Source: Antilocapra americana (lineage: Eukaryota > Chordata > Mammalia > Artiodactyla > Antilocapridae). From it: a DNA stretch of 64,000 bases. Made by a program: the position numbers and the translations under genes. The notes beneath the pieces were generated by a model. That model saw only the letters and a list, made by a program, of their open reading frames with translations. It had not been told where the DNA came from and ran no database searches. Shown piece after piece: positions 49,218 to 62,560 of this stretch (position 1 is its first letter; each line of letters opens with the position of its first letter). The stretch lies in NCBI GenBank assembly GCA_007570785.1, contig ML662442.1, positions 64,148,285-64,212,284 of the forward strand. Direction: 5' to 3'.

Positions 49218-50149
49218 AAATAAAAGATAATGAGTAATATAAACATAATAATTTTAAGATTCAAAGTAGTGCTCATTTTCTAGCCTTCTTGTTTCTCTGC
49301 TGGATAAGAGCATGATTATTTGAAATTTATGCTCTGTACATGTTTGAAACATGGTCATTTCTTCTTTGCCATGAGAATCATTTTTCAATGATAGCCAAAG
49401 AAGTTGAGACTTCTTTGCAGCAGGGCTTGGGTTTGGAAGGTCTGCTTCTTTTATCACTGCTCAAACTACACTCCACAATCAGCTTTGTACAAAATGACAT
49501 AGAGTGGTCCTGAGCAGACCATCAGGGTGTATAGGGAACTCCTTATAGTTCCACCTGAGCAAATACAGGAATCAAAATTCATGAGGAAACAACCACAGTT
49601 TCTATTTAATAGAGAGCAATTTATGATATGGAACAGCAGATGCACGCCTACAGACAACACAAGGCAAAACAAGTGAGCGAAACAAACCACGAAGAGCAGA
49701 GTGCCCCTTGGAAATAGATTTCAGCAACAGAGTGATGATAATCACTTGTCAATCAAGTCCTGGGTAGCAATTTAGTTTGCAGTCTTTGAACATATTGATG
49801 CAAGTGATACATGTCTGATACACTGAAGAGGAGAATGAAAATGATTTGAGTTTATTCATGCTCAGAAACTACCCCTGTTTCTTTCTTTGGAAATTATTTT
49901 CAAATTTTGATATTGAGCACAAGAGAAAAAAGCATGATTGAGAAAGAGAGCACCTGAGACTCTGAAGCCTGCAGCTGGGAGAGAGCACAGATACCATAGT
50001 TGAGATGTGACTCTTAGAAGAGCTGAGAGAGTCATCCTTATTACTTACTTCATGCTAATTGCAAAGAGTGACAGTCCATTCAGCGAGTTCACATGTTGAG
50101 TAAACTCCTCAATAGTCCCTCATTGTGGGAAGGAAATTGTTCTCATTAG
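49218..50149. other. Intron sequence, nothing recognised
   Basis: Minus-strand frames 49254-49457 and 49466-49690 lack support. No named repeat. Confidence 0.35.
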
Positions 50150-53100
50150 TATTTATTAATTGAGATATAATTTGCATACAGACAAATTCACTTTTTTGTG
50201 TGTATAATTCTATGAGTTTTAATCAACACGTAGAGTCGTATAACCACCACCACAGTCAACAGTGGGAAGAGTTGCATTGCCCTTCATACGTTCTCGGGCC
50301 CCTTTGTAACTCCTGGCCTCATCCCCAGCCCCTGGAAACCACTGGTCTGTTTCAGTACTGATGGTTTTCCCTTTCTCAGGACGTCATAAAGATGAGATCA
50401 GGCAGTATGCAGCTTTTTGACTCTCGCCTCTTTCACTTAGCATTGATGCACCTTAGATTCATCCGAGCTGTGGCCTGGATCAGTATTCATTCCTTTGTTC
50501 TGCTGCGTACTAGTCCATTGGGTGGATATACCACAGCTTATTGATCCATTCACCAGTTGAGGGTGTTTCAGTTGTTTCAGGTTTGGGGCATTTGTGAATA
50601 AAGCTACTATAAACATTCATGTGTAAATTTTCATGTGAGCCTATGCTTTCATATCACTTGTTTTCAGTTCTCGCAAGGAATGAGATTGCAGGGTTGCATG
50701 GTAAGAGTATGGCCAACTTTCATAAGATAAACTCTTGTTTGAAATTTCCACACTTTTTATAAGCTGTCTGTGCCATTTTTGCATTCCCACTAGCAACAGG
50801 AGTTCCACTTGCTTCAGCACCAGCACTTGATATTGTTCATCTTTAAAATTTTAATTTTAGTCAATGAGTAGTAGTATCTCATTGTGACTTTAATTTGCAT
50901 TTTCCTAATGGCTAATAATGTTGAGTATCTTTTCATATGTTTATTCGCCATCTGTATATCGCTTGGAAAGTAACACTTCAATTCTTTTGGGTCATTTTTT
51001 ATTTTATTTTGTTTTACTAAGTTGTTGGAATTATTTTTGTATTCTGAATGCACTTTCTTTATATATATTATGTATATATATTTTGCAAATACTTTCTCCC
51101 AGGCTGTGGTTTGCTTTTTTTGCCCTAACAGTGTCTTAAGAAAAGCAAAAATTTTACATTTTGATGATGTCCAATTTATCCTTTTTAGGGAATACATTGT
51201 GGTTTTCATCTCCTGGTTAAAAGTCTTTGCCTCATCCGAGGTCACTGAGAAGTTCTATATTTTCTTCTAGACACTTTATAGTTTTAGGTCTTACAATAAG
51301 TCTGCTATCCATTTTGAGTTCATTTCTATATATAGTATGAGATAAGGTTTGAGGTTCTTTTTTTATACAGACCATCATTCTAAACATCATTTCTTAAAAA
51401 GATTATTCTCTCTGTGTTGAACTGTCTTGGGGCCTTTGTTGAAATTCAGTTGGCCATGTGCTTGTAAATCTATTTCTGGATTGTGTTTTGTTCATTGATC
51501 TATATGGTTGTCTTTAGGCCAGTACCACATTGTCTCTATTTCTGTAGTTTTATATGAGTCTTAAAATCGGGTAGTAGAAGTTTTCCAACTTTTTTCTCTT
51601 TTACAAAATTGTTTCAGCTGTTCTAGTTTCTTTACATATTCATATGCATTTTAGAACTCATCAATTTCTGTGAAAAGGGTTGATGGGGTTTGGATTGCAG
51701 AACTCTGTAGTTTTTGCCTTTACAGAGCAGTTGATGGAGAATTGACTGCCAAATGATATTGAGTCTTTTGAAAAATGAGTATAATTTATCTCTCTATTTA
51801 GGTCTTATTTAATTTCTTTCAGGAAATTTTGCAGTTATTAGCATTTAGGTGTTGCATACACTTTGTTGAATTGTCCCTAACTGTCTCTCATGTTATGCTA
51901 TTAAAAATGATATTTTTGAATTTCAGTTTCTAGTAGTTATGACTAATATATAGAAATACAGTTGACTTTAAAAACATCTTTTAAAGATAACTTGCTGTTA
52001 TTAATTTATTTGACACCATTGTACTTTGACCATGTACACTGGATGAATGCAGTAATTTAAAATTTGTTGAGACTTGTTTTATGACTTAGAATATGATTTC
52101 CTTTTATAACTGTTTTCTGTACATCAGAGAAGAATGTGTTTGTTGCTATTGTTGGGTGAAGTGTTCTATAATTATCTGTGGATAGTTAGGTGGATTTGGT
52201 TACTAGCATTCAAGTCTTCTCTGTTTCTGGTGAATTTTTCCCTCCTTGTTCTGTCAACTATAGAAGTGGTCTTGAAATCTCAAACTGTAATTGTGGATTA
52301 TCTGTTATACTTTTAGTTCTGTTGGTTTTTGCTTCAGGCACTCTGAAGCTCTTGTTACTGGGTGCATACACATTTATGATTTTTATATCCTGTTGATAAA
52401 CTTGAGTCCATTATAATTATAAAATGTTCCTCTTTATGGCAGATAATATCCTTTTTTTTCTGACATCTACATTGTCTGGGTATCGATTCTCTAGCTTTCT
52501 TTTGATGAGTGTTAGCGTGGTACATCCTTTTCCATCCTTTTACCTTTAACCTTTCTGTTTCTGTATATTTGAAGTAAATTTTTTGTTACATCATAGTTGA
52601 TTCATGTTTTTCTTATCCAAATGAACGATCTCTGACTTTTTACTGGTGTATTTAGAGCATCTTCTGTTTTATATGATTATCAATATGGGTGAGTTTAAAT
52701 CACCCACTTTGCCTATTGTTTTCTACTTGTCTCCTCTGCTCTTTGTTCCTTTTTCTTCTCTTTTACTATTATTTTATATTAACAAGTATTAGGATTTCAT
52801 CTTAGGTTCGTACGTTTTTTTATTTTTACTTTAGTAGTTGCTCTTGGGTTTCAAAACATACATCCTTAAGATGGTTTGCCTTCAAATAATATTATTTCTT
52901 CTTATCACATTTAACATAAGCACCTTATGACAATTATTTCCATTTCCCCTCTTAGTCTTTGTGTTATTGTTACCATATACTTTATTTCTGTGTATTTTAT
53001 AAACTCCATTTAAAATAGTTATGTCTTTTAAGGAGATTAAGAATGAGAGAAAAGCTTTTTATTTTTATCTGTATATGTACAGGTTTTAGTTCTCATCTTT

Positions 53101-53610
53101 GAATAGATTCACATTTCCATCTGGTCACATTTCCCTCCTGCCTTAAGTTTTTCCTTTAACACTTCTTCTAGTGTAGTTGGCTGATGATGGATTAATTTAG
53201 CATTTACATGTCTGAAAAAGTCTTTCATCCTCACTTTTAAAAGATAACGTATCCAGATAAAGAATTCTGGGTTTCCTTTTCCTTTTCTTTTAGTAAAGAT
53301 GTTGTACTAATGTCTTTTGGCTTGCATTGTATCTGATGTGTGGATCTGCTATCATTCTTGTCTTTGTTCCTCTGTGTAATGTGTCCTTTTTCCTTTGGCT
53401 GCTTTTATGATTTTCTTTTAATATTGGTTTTCAGCAGTTTGATCATCATGTTGGTGTGATTTTCGTCACATTTCTTATACTTGATATTTTCTGAGCTTCT
53501 TGATTTTAAGGTTATGGTTTTTATTGCATTTCAAACATTTGGCCCATTATTTCTTTATATATATTACATATATTTCTTTATATAGATGTGTATTTTGCAC
53601 TCCCCTTTCT
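50150..53610 (-). mobile_element. Long antisense L1 relic (about 3.4 kb)
   Basis: From 'AATTGAGATATAATTTGCAT' (3' UTR) leftmost, through 'TTGATCCATTCACCAGTTGA' and 'AATGTTGAGTATCTTTTCAT' (ORF2 end), and on through RT-region sequence to about 53600. The right part (52600-53610) is diverged and its boundary is approximate. No young SINE is nested in it. Confidence 0.75.
50814..51245 (-). pseudogene. L1 ORF2 C-terminal remnant
   Basis: The 143-codon minus-strand frame contains [20 protein letters not shown] and VTMRYYYSL, the well-known C-terminal end of L1 ORF2p. The rest of ORF2 upstream (higher coordinates) is broken by stops and shifts. Not functional. Confidence 0.8.
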
Positions 53611-53744
53611 CAATCCTTAACACCCTCCGCTGATTAAATTGGCCCACAGTGGCATTTAATTCCTATTTCTTCACTCTCTATAATATGTCCCTTTGTTTCC
53701 TGTTGCGTTTATCACAGTTCAGGTCCTTATTGTTTCTCTTTTTG

Positions 53745-54325
53745 TCTGAAGCAAACACTTGTCTTTATTTTGCCCCTCTCCAGTCCTCCTTCTGTATTCC
53801 ACACGGTCTATGACAGTGAGTTTTCTGAAATGTGCTATGCTTAAAACTCTTCAGTGGTTGCCTGTTGCCGATAGAATGCACTTAGTCTCCATGGCATGGT
53901 CCACAGAGCCCTTCATCCCTCCTGCTCTGTAGCCTTTTCCCTGTACCACCCCCACGCCACTGATGGCTCCCTGGACTCTTTATGGCAGTACCACGGAAGT
54001 GCCTCAAGTTCCCCAAGTACATTGTGCATTTCCATCTATGTACACACTCATGGCTTTGTTCTGAGACCTTCCTGCCTCCCTTACCTTGTGCCTGTAAACG
54101 CCTACTCATCAAGTTGACATACTTCCTCTGTGAAGCATAATAACCTCATCATCCCTTTCCAACTCCTTTGGACCTTGAACATGCTCTGTTGTCTTGAGGT
54201 CATTGTTTATTAGTCATCCTCTAGCCGACTTATGTGTGGGTAGAGACTATATTGTATTTCTTGTTCAATACTTAGGAATGGCACGTAGCAAGCACTTAGT
54301 AATGTGTTTGAGTAGATTGATGATT
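53745..54325 (+). mobile_element. L2 LINE 3' region
   Basis: 'CTTAAAACTCTTCAGTGGTT', 'CATGGCATGGTCCACAGAGC', 'GACCTTCCTGCCTCCCTTAC' and 'ATGGCACGTAGCAAGCACTT' follow L2 order over about 580 bases, diverged as expected for this age. Confidence 0.65.
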
Positions 54326-54404
54326 GGTATTTAGTAGGTATTGAGACCATTCTTCTTAAATTGAACTCAAATTTAAACATAACACATGTATAAAAAGTAC
54401 AAAT

Positions 54405-54615
54405 ACAATAATTATATTTTGAGGGCCTACTATGTTACAGGCACGATGTTACGCACATTTTGTACCTTACCTCTTGTGTTTACAACAGCGGTACAAGGTC
54501 TGTTATCCTCATGAGTGGCCTGCTTATGGGAAATTTAAGTTTGGAGAGATTATGAACAAGACTGTGCAGATAGAAAATGGCAGAATTGGATTTCAAACTC
54601 ACATGCATGTCATAT
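54405..54615 (-). mobile_element. MIR SINE
   Basis: 'GCCTACTATGTTACAGGCAC', 'TTACCTCTTGTGTTTACAAC' and 'AGAATTGGATTTCAAACTCA' are the reversed MIR order. Confidence 0.68.
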
Positions 54616-55297
54616 TTTTCCCTCCTTACACGCATATGAGGAGTTCTGCCACATCACTAATGATAGTTCTATCATATTATCTAGGTTTCCAATGAGAGAG
54701 TTACAGTAGAAATTGTGTGGAGAATAGCGTGGATCATAGTATGGACTCAGAAAACGGATGTTACAGACAAAAAAGAAGTCTCTCTAAAAGGCTATTGTGT
54801 ATGTCTAGAAAGAGTTCTTTGGTAGAGTGTTTGGCCTACAAACATCCAGTGCTCATGTTTTGTCTCATCTCTCATATGGCCATGTGACAGGCTGTCTTGA
54901 GGTAACACGTCATAGAAATCATCCCAAGCCATGGGATGTGGAGCTTCCTACAGGGAGGGTTGAAGAGGCTTTAGGCGGTGACTTGGGGAACAGTGAAGGG
55001 AAGGAAAGACTTTGGAGGTGCCAGCTGTGCTAACAAAAGATCCTAGGGGCTCAGAACCCTTAGTCATCATGACAGCTTTGGCTGGGGCCACATGCCTCCA
55101 CCCAGTCAGCTGCAGGTCACTGCCTGTTGGACCTTATCTCCTCTTAGCTTCCCCTCAAGGCGACCATTGATTTTTAGCCTAATTGCAATCCACCTCCACC
55201 CCTCCAATTTAAAAATGTTGAGGGTAGGGTGTTGGAGTATAGTGGTCTCCAGAAGCCGCAGGGGTTGTCCTTTTGTACATAAATATGATTTTAAAAT
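54616..55297. other. Intron sequence, nothing recognised
   Basis: Moderately GC-rich single-copy-looking sequence around 54880-55200. No exon signals. Confidence 0.35.
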
Positions 55298-55309
55298 TTA
55301 TTCTGTACT

Positions 55310-55581
55310 GCTGCTGCTGCTGCTGCTGCTGCTAAGTCTCTTCAGTCGTGTCCGACTCTGTGCAACCCCATAGACGGCAGCCCACCAGGCTCCCCCGTCC
55401 CTGGGATTCTCCAGGCAAGAACACTGGAGTGGGTTGCCATTTCCTTCTCCAGTGCATGAAAATGAAGTTGCTCAGTTGTGTCCGACTCTTAGTGACCCCA
55501 TGGACTGCAGCCTACCAGGCTCCTCCATCCATGGGATTTTCCAGGCAAGGGTACTGGAGTGGGGTGCCATTGCCTTCTCCA
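55310..55581 (-). mobile_element. BOV-A2 dimeric SINE with a CTG tail and target-site duplication
   Basis: Two Bov-A monomers in reverse ('CCACCAGGCTCCCCCGTCCC' and 'CAGCCTACCAGGCTCCTCCA'). The tail is an eight-unit CTG run (CAG on the sense strand). TTATTCTGTACT at 55298-55309 and 55582-55593 is an exact 12-base target-site duplication. Its closeness to the consensus makes it one of the youngest insertions here. Confidence 0.97.
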
Positions 55582-55593
55582 TTATTCTGTACT

Positions 55594-56779
55594 ACTGAAT
55601 TCAGAATAAAATTTACAAAGGCATGGTTTTTTCCTCTTTGGACTTTATAGTTTAACCAATAGTTAAACTATGGTTTTGGTGTTTTAATTCTAAAATCTTC
55701 TGCTGTGTGTGTTGGGGGTGGAGAGCTTTGGTATTTGACAAAAGAAGGGGAGCTTTAGTTACAGCAGTTCTGTTTTCCAGTGTTGGCACACAAGGGTCTG
55801 AAGACAATGTCAGTTTAAATGTGCACTCGGGGACAAGCCTTGACCTGTCCCTCATCTCAGAAAGTTGCAAGAGGTGTGCAAGGAAGCCAAGTCTACCACC
55901 TCAACTGTTTGAATAGCCTGTGGATCTACATTTAGTGTTTCTTTTAGTCTAGGTAGGTGAAAGAAAAGGTAAGCTCAGCTAATAAAAAGAATCTTACTTC
56001 TAAGGAGGACACATGATGCTACAAACTGAAACACATGAGCACTTTCAATGTAGTTGCGTTCTCTCCCTTAGGTCTTACAGGATGTTGTAATGAAGATTTT
56101 TTTTGGTTCTTAAAAAAAAAATCTGTTAGCATGACTTACTCTTGTCAGGACAAATGGGCACCTACATTTTGGCAGTGGGTGGAAGGTAGTGATGGTTTCT
56201 AGATCCTTTCATGTGATATCAAGTAAGGAATTATTGGGTTAACTCACACATAAAAAACAGCTGGCCGACATTAATACTGACCATAAATTATCCCACTAGG
56301 TATAATTGCTACTCTCCTTGCTGCCACAAAGGAGGTCACTTATTTTCTTTTTCATAATCACAAATATAAATTTTATTTAAGTGCTGACTTGTTACCAGAA
56401 TTTCAAAAATTAAATCTTGAGTGTATACCATGGACTAATGGTGTTAGAACTCTTATGGAGAGTGGAATTGCTTCCTTCAAGTTTATTGAAGTTTCTTAAG
56501 TCTGTTCTTTTAGGGAAAGTATTGTGTTTGGTGGACTTGATAGCATTTCTCATTACCTTTCCTTTATGTTTTTAGAATTCTCCTAAGAAGTCAAAGATAT
56601 TCTGAGGAGGATTTCTAAAAAAAAAAAAGAGAAGAAAAAAACAGTGTCAAAGACAAAGATTAATCTGTCATTTTAAATAGGTATGATAGTAAATAATCTA
56701 GGTAGAACCAGAAAGAATATTTTTGTTGAAAGGTTACTGCATACATTGGTAATATATTTTGTGTGTACTTTTGTTGGAA
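55594..56779. other. Intron sequence, nothing recognised
   Basis: Unique-looking DNA with an A run at about 56618-56630. No exon evidence. Confidence 0.35.
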
Positions 56780-56998
56780 AATGCTGTTGGTGTTGTTTAG
56801 TCTCTAATCATGTCTGACTCTTTTGCAACCCCATGGACTGTAGCCCGCCAGGCTCCTCTGTCAAGGGGATTGCCCAGGCAGGAATATTGGAGTGGGTTGC
56901 CATTTCCTTCTCCAAGGGATCTTACCAAGTCAGAGATCAAACTCTCATCTCCCACATTGAAGGTGGATTCTTTTCTGCTGAGCCACCAGGGAAGCCCC
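56780..56998 (-). mobile_element. Bov-tA SINE with target-site duplication
   Basis: Reverse Bov-tA ending 'CCACCAGGGAAGCCCC'. TTTGTTGGAA at 56770-56779 and 56999-57008 is an exact 10-base target-site duplication. Confidence 0.95.
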
Positions 56999-57008
56999 TT
57001 TGTTGGAA

Positions 57009-57649
57009 TATCAAATGATAAATCATATACCTTGACACATTGAACTTCCATTGTTAGCTAGACTTCAGGGAAAATGAATGCAGTCATTTACCTTAGAGGT
57101 CTCTGTGGGAGACAGATACCTTTATTCAAGTACTAGGCAGAAAAAGAATATAGCATAACTTTATTCCTAAAATGCCTCTTCTGATTAATCTAAATTAAGA
57201 ACCTAAAAGTGGAAACACAAATAAGGTCTCACTGGAACGAAGATACACATTTCTTGAATCACTGTATTCTTACAGGGCTCCATGATGAGCCTTCCGATAG
57301 TCTCTTCCCTGCGCTAATGTTGATAGTCTGAGGATGCTTTTTGGAAATTGTAGGTGAGGCAGGGATCCAGGATAGATCTGGAGGATTCATTTATAAATGT
57401 ATTTTTTGTCAATTGGTTAATTAGTTTGTTGTTTTAGATTGTTAATATTTGACGCATTGACTGGGTATTTTGGCAGACTGACCGGGTTCATCAAGCAGAG
57501 CGGGTAGCGATTTTTCATATGTATATTTGGATTAATGGAGTTCTCTGCACTGAATTTAAATTTAATATTAAGTTTAAATTTCTGGCAATTGTGTACTATC
57601 CTTATTGGAAAATAGGAACATTTAAAAAGTTTTGCTACTGCCTGCGAGG
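57009..57649. other. Intron sequence, nothing recognised
   Basis: AT-rich DNA. No named repeat or exon signal. Confidence 0.35.
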
Positions 57650-58440
57650 ACTTTAATCAACTATTCTGTTGACTGACAGATATTTATTAAACTCTTATTG
57701 CATTCAATAAACTGTGCCATGGAGTAACAGAGCAAGAGATAACAGAAAAGTAGGACATGGTTTCTGCACTCAAGAATGTGTCTTTAGCAGAGCAGATAAC
57801 CGAATCAGTAGTTGGTGAATAAATACATTGTAATGTATTTATAAGTAATGCTCATAATTTGTAATGATATTTAAAAAGGAAAACCAGTGGGACTTAGTTT
57901 TGTCTCTCTGCTGTATCACCATAGGCTAAAATAGCCAGGTATTTAGTAAATCCTCTATGCACCCTTGTTGAGTGAATGACCAAGCAACTGTGTATTATAC
58001 ATGCAGTCAAAGTTATTGTAATTCAGTGGAAGTTCATCCCTTCTGACTGGGTTAGCCAAGGAAGGCTTTGTAAAGTAGGGGATTTCGTTACTGGGACAGG
58101 AAGGACTGCCTACAGAAAAGGGGTTGTGAAGACGTTTCTGAGGAGATGCTGCAAGCTAACAGTGGAAGTGTGGCAGGGGTGGGTGGTCACCAAAGGTAGA
58201 TTTTGAAAAGCCTTGGATGGCAAGTTTAAGTTTTCCTGTAGAGACAATGGAGTGTGAAAAGGGATGTTTTAGAAATAGGAATCTAGAGGTGTTATACTAA
58301 ATGCACTGAATTGGGGAGAAGTTGTAAAAAGCCCATGGGTAAGGCTTGGTGAAGTGGATTGATGAGGAAAAGGTAAGAGTTAAAGATGGTGACATTCTTG
58401 TTTTAAACTTGGTTGACTTGGATAATGTAATAGTAGAAGC
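57650..58440 (+). mobile_element. Ancient mammalian interspersed repeat (family not named)
   Basis: 'GACAGATATTTATTAAACTC', 'AAGGAAGGCTTTGTAAAGTA', 'AAGCCTTGGATGGCAAGTTT' and 'TTTTCCTGTAGAGACAATGG' follow the same old consensus as 12877-14135. I recognise the layout but not the database name. Confidence 0.5.
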
Positions 58441-58889
58441 ATAAACGAAAAAAGGAAAATCAGAAGGGAAAATTAACGTTTTATGGGAAGATTTTCTGAT
58501 TTAAATTTCTTAGTGTTTAAAATAACAGGGACACTTCATTGTGATTTGAGAGAAATCACAGGAGCACAGATCTTTTTGACCTGAGAGGCTTCTTGGAGAC
58601 TGAGTTATGACTAGACTCCAGTCCAGCCCTGTTATCTTATTGATGATGTATCAGTATGTGATGAGTGATATCATCTTAGAGCTGCCTGGGGTCAGAAAGA
58701 GCCCCAGGAATGCAGTCTCTGGCTTAGATGCAGAGCATGAACAGGGTGGCAGATGTGGAGAGTCATTTACCGTGTACTGAAGGGTACTTACGAAGTACTC
58801 CTCCACTTGAAGTTTGGTTTCCCCTCTTAAATTTGAAGAGCCACTATAAAATAGTTCAAGGCTGCACATTAGATCGTCAGAACTTATTC
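58441..58889. other. Intron sequence, nothing recognised
   Basis: No repeat or exon recognised; the minus-strand frame 58651-58869 is unsupported. Confidence 0.35.
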
Positions 58890-60864
58890 ACCTTTTTTTG
58901 AAAGTTTGTTCCCTTTGACCAACATATTTCCCTGCCTCACTCCCTGCTTAGTTCCTGGCAACCTCCATTCTACTCTTGTTTCTATAAGTTCAGTGTTGTT
59001 AATAAGTGAGGTCATGCAGTATTTGTCTTTCTCTGACTTATTTCATTTAACTAACATAAGGCCTCAAGGTTTATCCATGTCACAAATGGCAGGATTTCTT
59101 TCTTTTTAATAGATACACACCACATTTTCTTTATCTGTTCAACTGTTGATGGACACTTAGGTTGTTTCCATTTCTTGATATTGTGAAATATATTACAATG
59201 AACATGGGAGCATAGATACCTCTTCGAGATAGTGATTTCATTTTCTTCAGATATATACCCAGAATTGGGATTGCTAGAGCATATAATTATATTTTTAATG
59301 TTTTTAGGAATCTTCATACTGTTTTCCATAATAACTGCATTAGTTTACATTTCTACCAGTAGTATGCAAGGGTTCCCTTTTCTCTACATCCTCACCAGCA
59401 TTTGTTATTTTCTGCTTTTTTTCATAATAACCATTCTGACATGGATGAAGTGATACCTTACTGTGGTTTTGATTTGCCTTTCCTGATGATTAGTGATTGG
59501 AACCCCTTTTCCTGTACTTGTTGGCCATTTGCATGTCTTTGTTGGAAAAATATTCAGATTCTCTGCCCACTTTTTAATAGGATTATTTGTATTTTTGTCA
59601 TGAAGTTTTGAATATGAAATAAGACAGGTGATTTGAAGATATTTTCTCCTATTCTGTAGGTTGCCTCTTCGTTTTGTTGATTGCTTCTTTTGTTGTGCAC
59701 AAGCTTTTTAGTTTGATTTAGTCCCACTTGTTGATTTCTGCTTTTGTCACTTGTTCTTCTCATGTCATAGTCAAAAACAATAATTGCCAAAACCAGTGTC
59801 GGAGCATTGAAAAACTAGTTTTTCCTAGAATAAAAACTCCTGTGTTTTCTTCTAGGAGTGTTACGGTTTCAGGTCTTACACTTAAGTCCTAAATTCATTT
59901 TGAGTTAATGTTTGTGAATGATGTAAGATAGGGGTCAAATTTCATTTTCTTTTTGCATGTGGATATCCAGGTTTTCCAACACTACTTATTAAAGAGACTG
60001 TCCTTTCCCCACTATGTATTCTTGTATCATTGTCATTGTCAAATGTTAGTTGACTGTGTATGTGTGAGTTTATTTCTGGGCTCTTAATTCCATCCCATTG
60101 GTCTATCTATCTGTTTTTACGCCACTGCCATACTATTTTGAAATCAGGAAGTGTGGAGTTTCCAGCTTTATTCTTTTTCATGATTGCTTTGGCCATTTGG
60201 GATCTTTTGCGTTTTCACATGAATTTTAGAATTTTTAAAAAATTTCTGTAAATAAATGCCATTGTAATTTTGGTAATGATTGCATTGAATCTATAGATGG
60301 CTTTTGGTAGTATGGACATATTAACGATATTCACTCTTCCAATCCTTATATATGAGATTTTTTTTTCATTTATTTGTGTCTTCATTTTCTTTGATCAGAG
60401 TCTTACAGTTTTTTAGTATATAGATATTTCACTTCTTTGGTTAAATTTATTCCTAATATTTCATTGTTTCTGATGCTATTTTAAATGGTATAATTTTTAA
60501 AATTTCTTTTTCAGATAGTTTGTTGTTCTGTATAGAAATGCAGCTGATTTTTATATGTTGATTTTGTATCTTTAAACTTTACTGAACTTGGATATTAGGT
60601 CTAACAATTTTTAGTATTTTATGTACACAAGATTATGCTGTCAGCAGAGGCATTTTTCTTTCTGATATGAATGTCTTTTTTTTTTTTTTCTTTTTCTTGC
60701 CTGATTTCTCTTGCTTGTTCTTCCATTACTATGTGGAATAAGAGTGTTGAGGGTAGGCACTCTCGCCTTGTTTCTGATTCTGGAGGGAAAGCTTTCAAAC
60801 TTTCACCATTGAATGTGGAGTTTGTCATGTATGGCTTTATTATGTTGAGATATGTTCCTCCATG

Positions 60865-61092
60865 GGCTTCCCAGGTGACACTAGTGGTAAAGAGCCCTGC
60901 CTGCCAGTGCAGGAGACATTACAAAAACCCCAGGGTTCAATCCCTGGGTCGGGAAGATACCCTGGAGGATGGCAGGGAAGCCCACTCCAGTATTCTTGCC
61001 TAGAGAGTCCCATGGACAGAGGAGCCTGGCGGGCTATTGTCCTTTGGATCACAGAGTCAGGCACGACTGAAACGACTTGGCGTGCACGTACG
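60865..61092 (+). mobile_element. Bov-tA SINE nested in L1, with target-site duplication
   Basis: Sense Bov-tA. TGTTCCTCCATG at 60853-60864 and 61093-61104 is an exact 12-base target-site duplication of L1 sequence. It carries a short internal extra stretch near 60925-60935. Confidence 0.95.
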
Positions 61093-62278
61093 TGTTCCTC
61101 CATGTCTAGTTTGTTGAGAGTTTTTGTCATGTGTGTGTTTCTTTTTTTACCATACATTGAAATGATTGTCTGATTTTTAACCTTCATGTTGTTAATGTGG
61201 TATATATTGATTTGTTTGCATATGTTGAGCCACTTTATATCTCAGGGATAAATATCCCTTGATTGTGGTGTATGATCCTTTTAACGTACTGTTGAATTTG
61301 GTTTGCTAGTATTCTGTTGAGTTTTTTGCATCCAAATTCATGAAGGTACTTGCCTGCCCTTTTTTTTTTTTTCCCTTTTAGTATCCTTATGTGATTTTGG
61401 TATCAGGGTGATGTTGATATCATAAAAGAGTTTGGGAGTGTTATATCCTCTTTAGTTTTTTTTTTTTTTTTCCTTTCTGGCAGGGTTTGAGAAGAGTTGT
61501 TATTAATTCTTCTTCTTTAAATGTTTGGTAAAATTTAGCCATAAACCCAGACTGTCCTGGACTGGAAAAATCCAGTTTTTGATTACTGATGTAATCTTAA
61601 ATTTGTTACTGGTCTGTGCAAGGTTGTATGTATGTTTCTAGGTTGTCTGATTTGTGGCCTATAATTGTTCATAGTAGTCTCTTATGACTTTTTTTTTTAA
61701 ATTTCTGTGGTATTAGTTACAATGTTTCTGCTTTCACTTATAGTTTTGAATTCTCTTTATCTTCATAAGTCTATTTAAAGATTTGGGGTTTTTTTGTTTT
61801 ATCTTTTCAAAAAGACAACCCTCTGTTCCACTGATCTTTTCTACTGTTTTTCTGTTCTCTATTTTATTTATTTCTGCTTTGATTTTAATGTTCTTTCTGC
61901 TAACCTTGGGCTTAGTTTGTTCTTATTTTTCTTGTTTCTTGAGATATCAAGTTAGGTTGATTACTTGAGATTATTTTTTTTTCTTAATGCAGGCATTTAT
62001 TACCATTTATTCCCATTTAGCTCTGCTTTTGCTGGATCATAAGGTTTGGTATGTTGTGTTTCCATTTTTGTTTGTTTCAAGATATATGTTTTTAATTTCT
62101 CTTTTGATTTCATCTTTGACTTGTTGGTTGTTCATGAGTGTTTGTTTAATTTCTACATATTTGTGAATTTTCCAGTTTTCCTCTGGCTATTGATGTCTAG
62201 TTTTATAACACTGTAGTCAAAAAAGATACTTGGTTTGATTTCGGTTTTTAAAAATTTGCTGAGACTTGTTTTGTGACT

Positions 62279-62518
62279 TCACAGTCTATCCTGGAGAATT
62301 TTTCCTATGTGCTTGAGAAGAATGTATATTCTGGTGCTGTTGGATGGAATGTTCTGTATATGTCTCTTGGGTCCATTTGGCCTCAAGTATAGTTCAAGTC
62401 CAAGTGTTTTCTTATTGATGTTCTGTCTGAATGATCTGTCCATTGTTGAGAGTAGAGTACTAAAATCCCCTACTATTATTACATCGATGTCTATCACTCC
62501 CTTGAGATCTGTTAGCAT
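62279..62518 (-). pseudogene. L1 ORF2 endonuclease-domain remnant
   Basis: The minus-strand frame reads VIDIDVIIVGDFSTLLSTMD then RSFRQNINKKTLGLEL. The GDF(N/S)T element is the conserved motif of the L1 apurinic endonuclease domain. Other stretches of the ORF are broken. Confidence 0.8.
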
Positions 62519-62560
62519 TTACTTAATGTGCTTAGATGTCTTTGCCGCTATCACTCATCT

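Larger units (their letters stand above)
58890..62560 (-). mobile_element. Long antisense L1 relic (about 3.4 kb plus a nested SINE)
   Basis: Runs from 3' UTR-like sequence on the left, through ORF2 C-terminal and RT regions ('CATTGAATCTATAGATGGCT' near 60284), to the endonuclease region at 62279-62518. A Bov-tA (60865-61092) interrupts it. The element lies less than 1 kb before the terminal AKAP7 exon. Confidence 0.85.

Noticed and set aside
51022..51270. Open frames over 50814-51270 and 52134-52396 on the plus strand
   Set aside because: They are the antisense of the L1 ORF2 relic.
55310..55333. CTG run as a possible disease-type triplet expansion
   Set aside because: It is the standard tail of a BOV-A2 SINE, with only eight units.
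61783..61968. Hydrophobic plus-strand frames such as 61783-61968 and 59232-59453
   Set aside because: T-rich antisense L1 sequence always gives Phe/Leu-rich frames that look like membrane segments.
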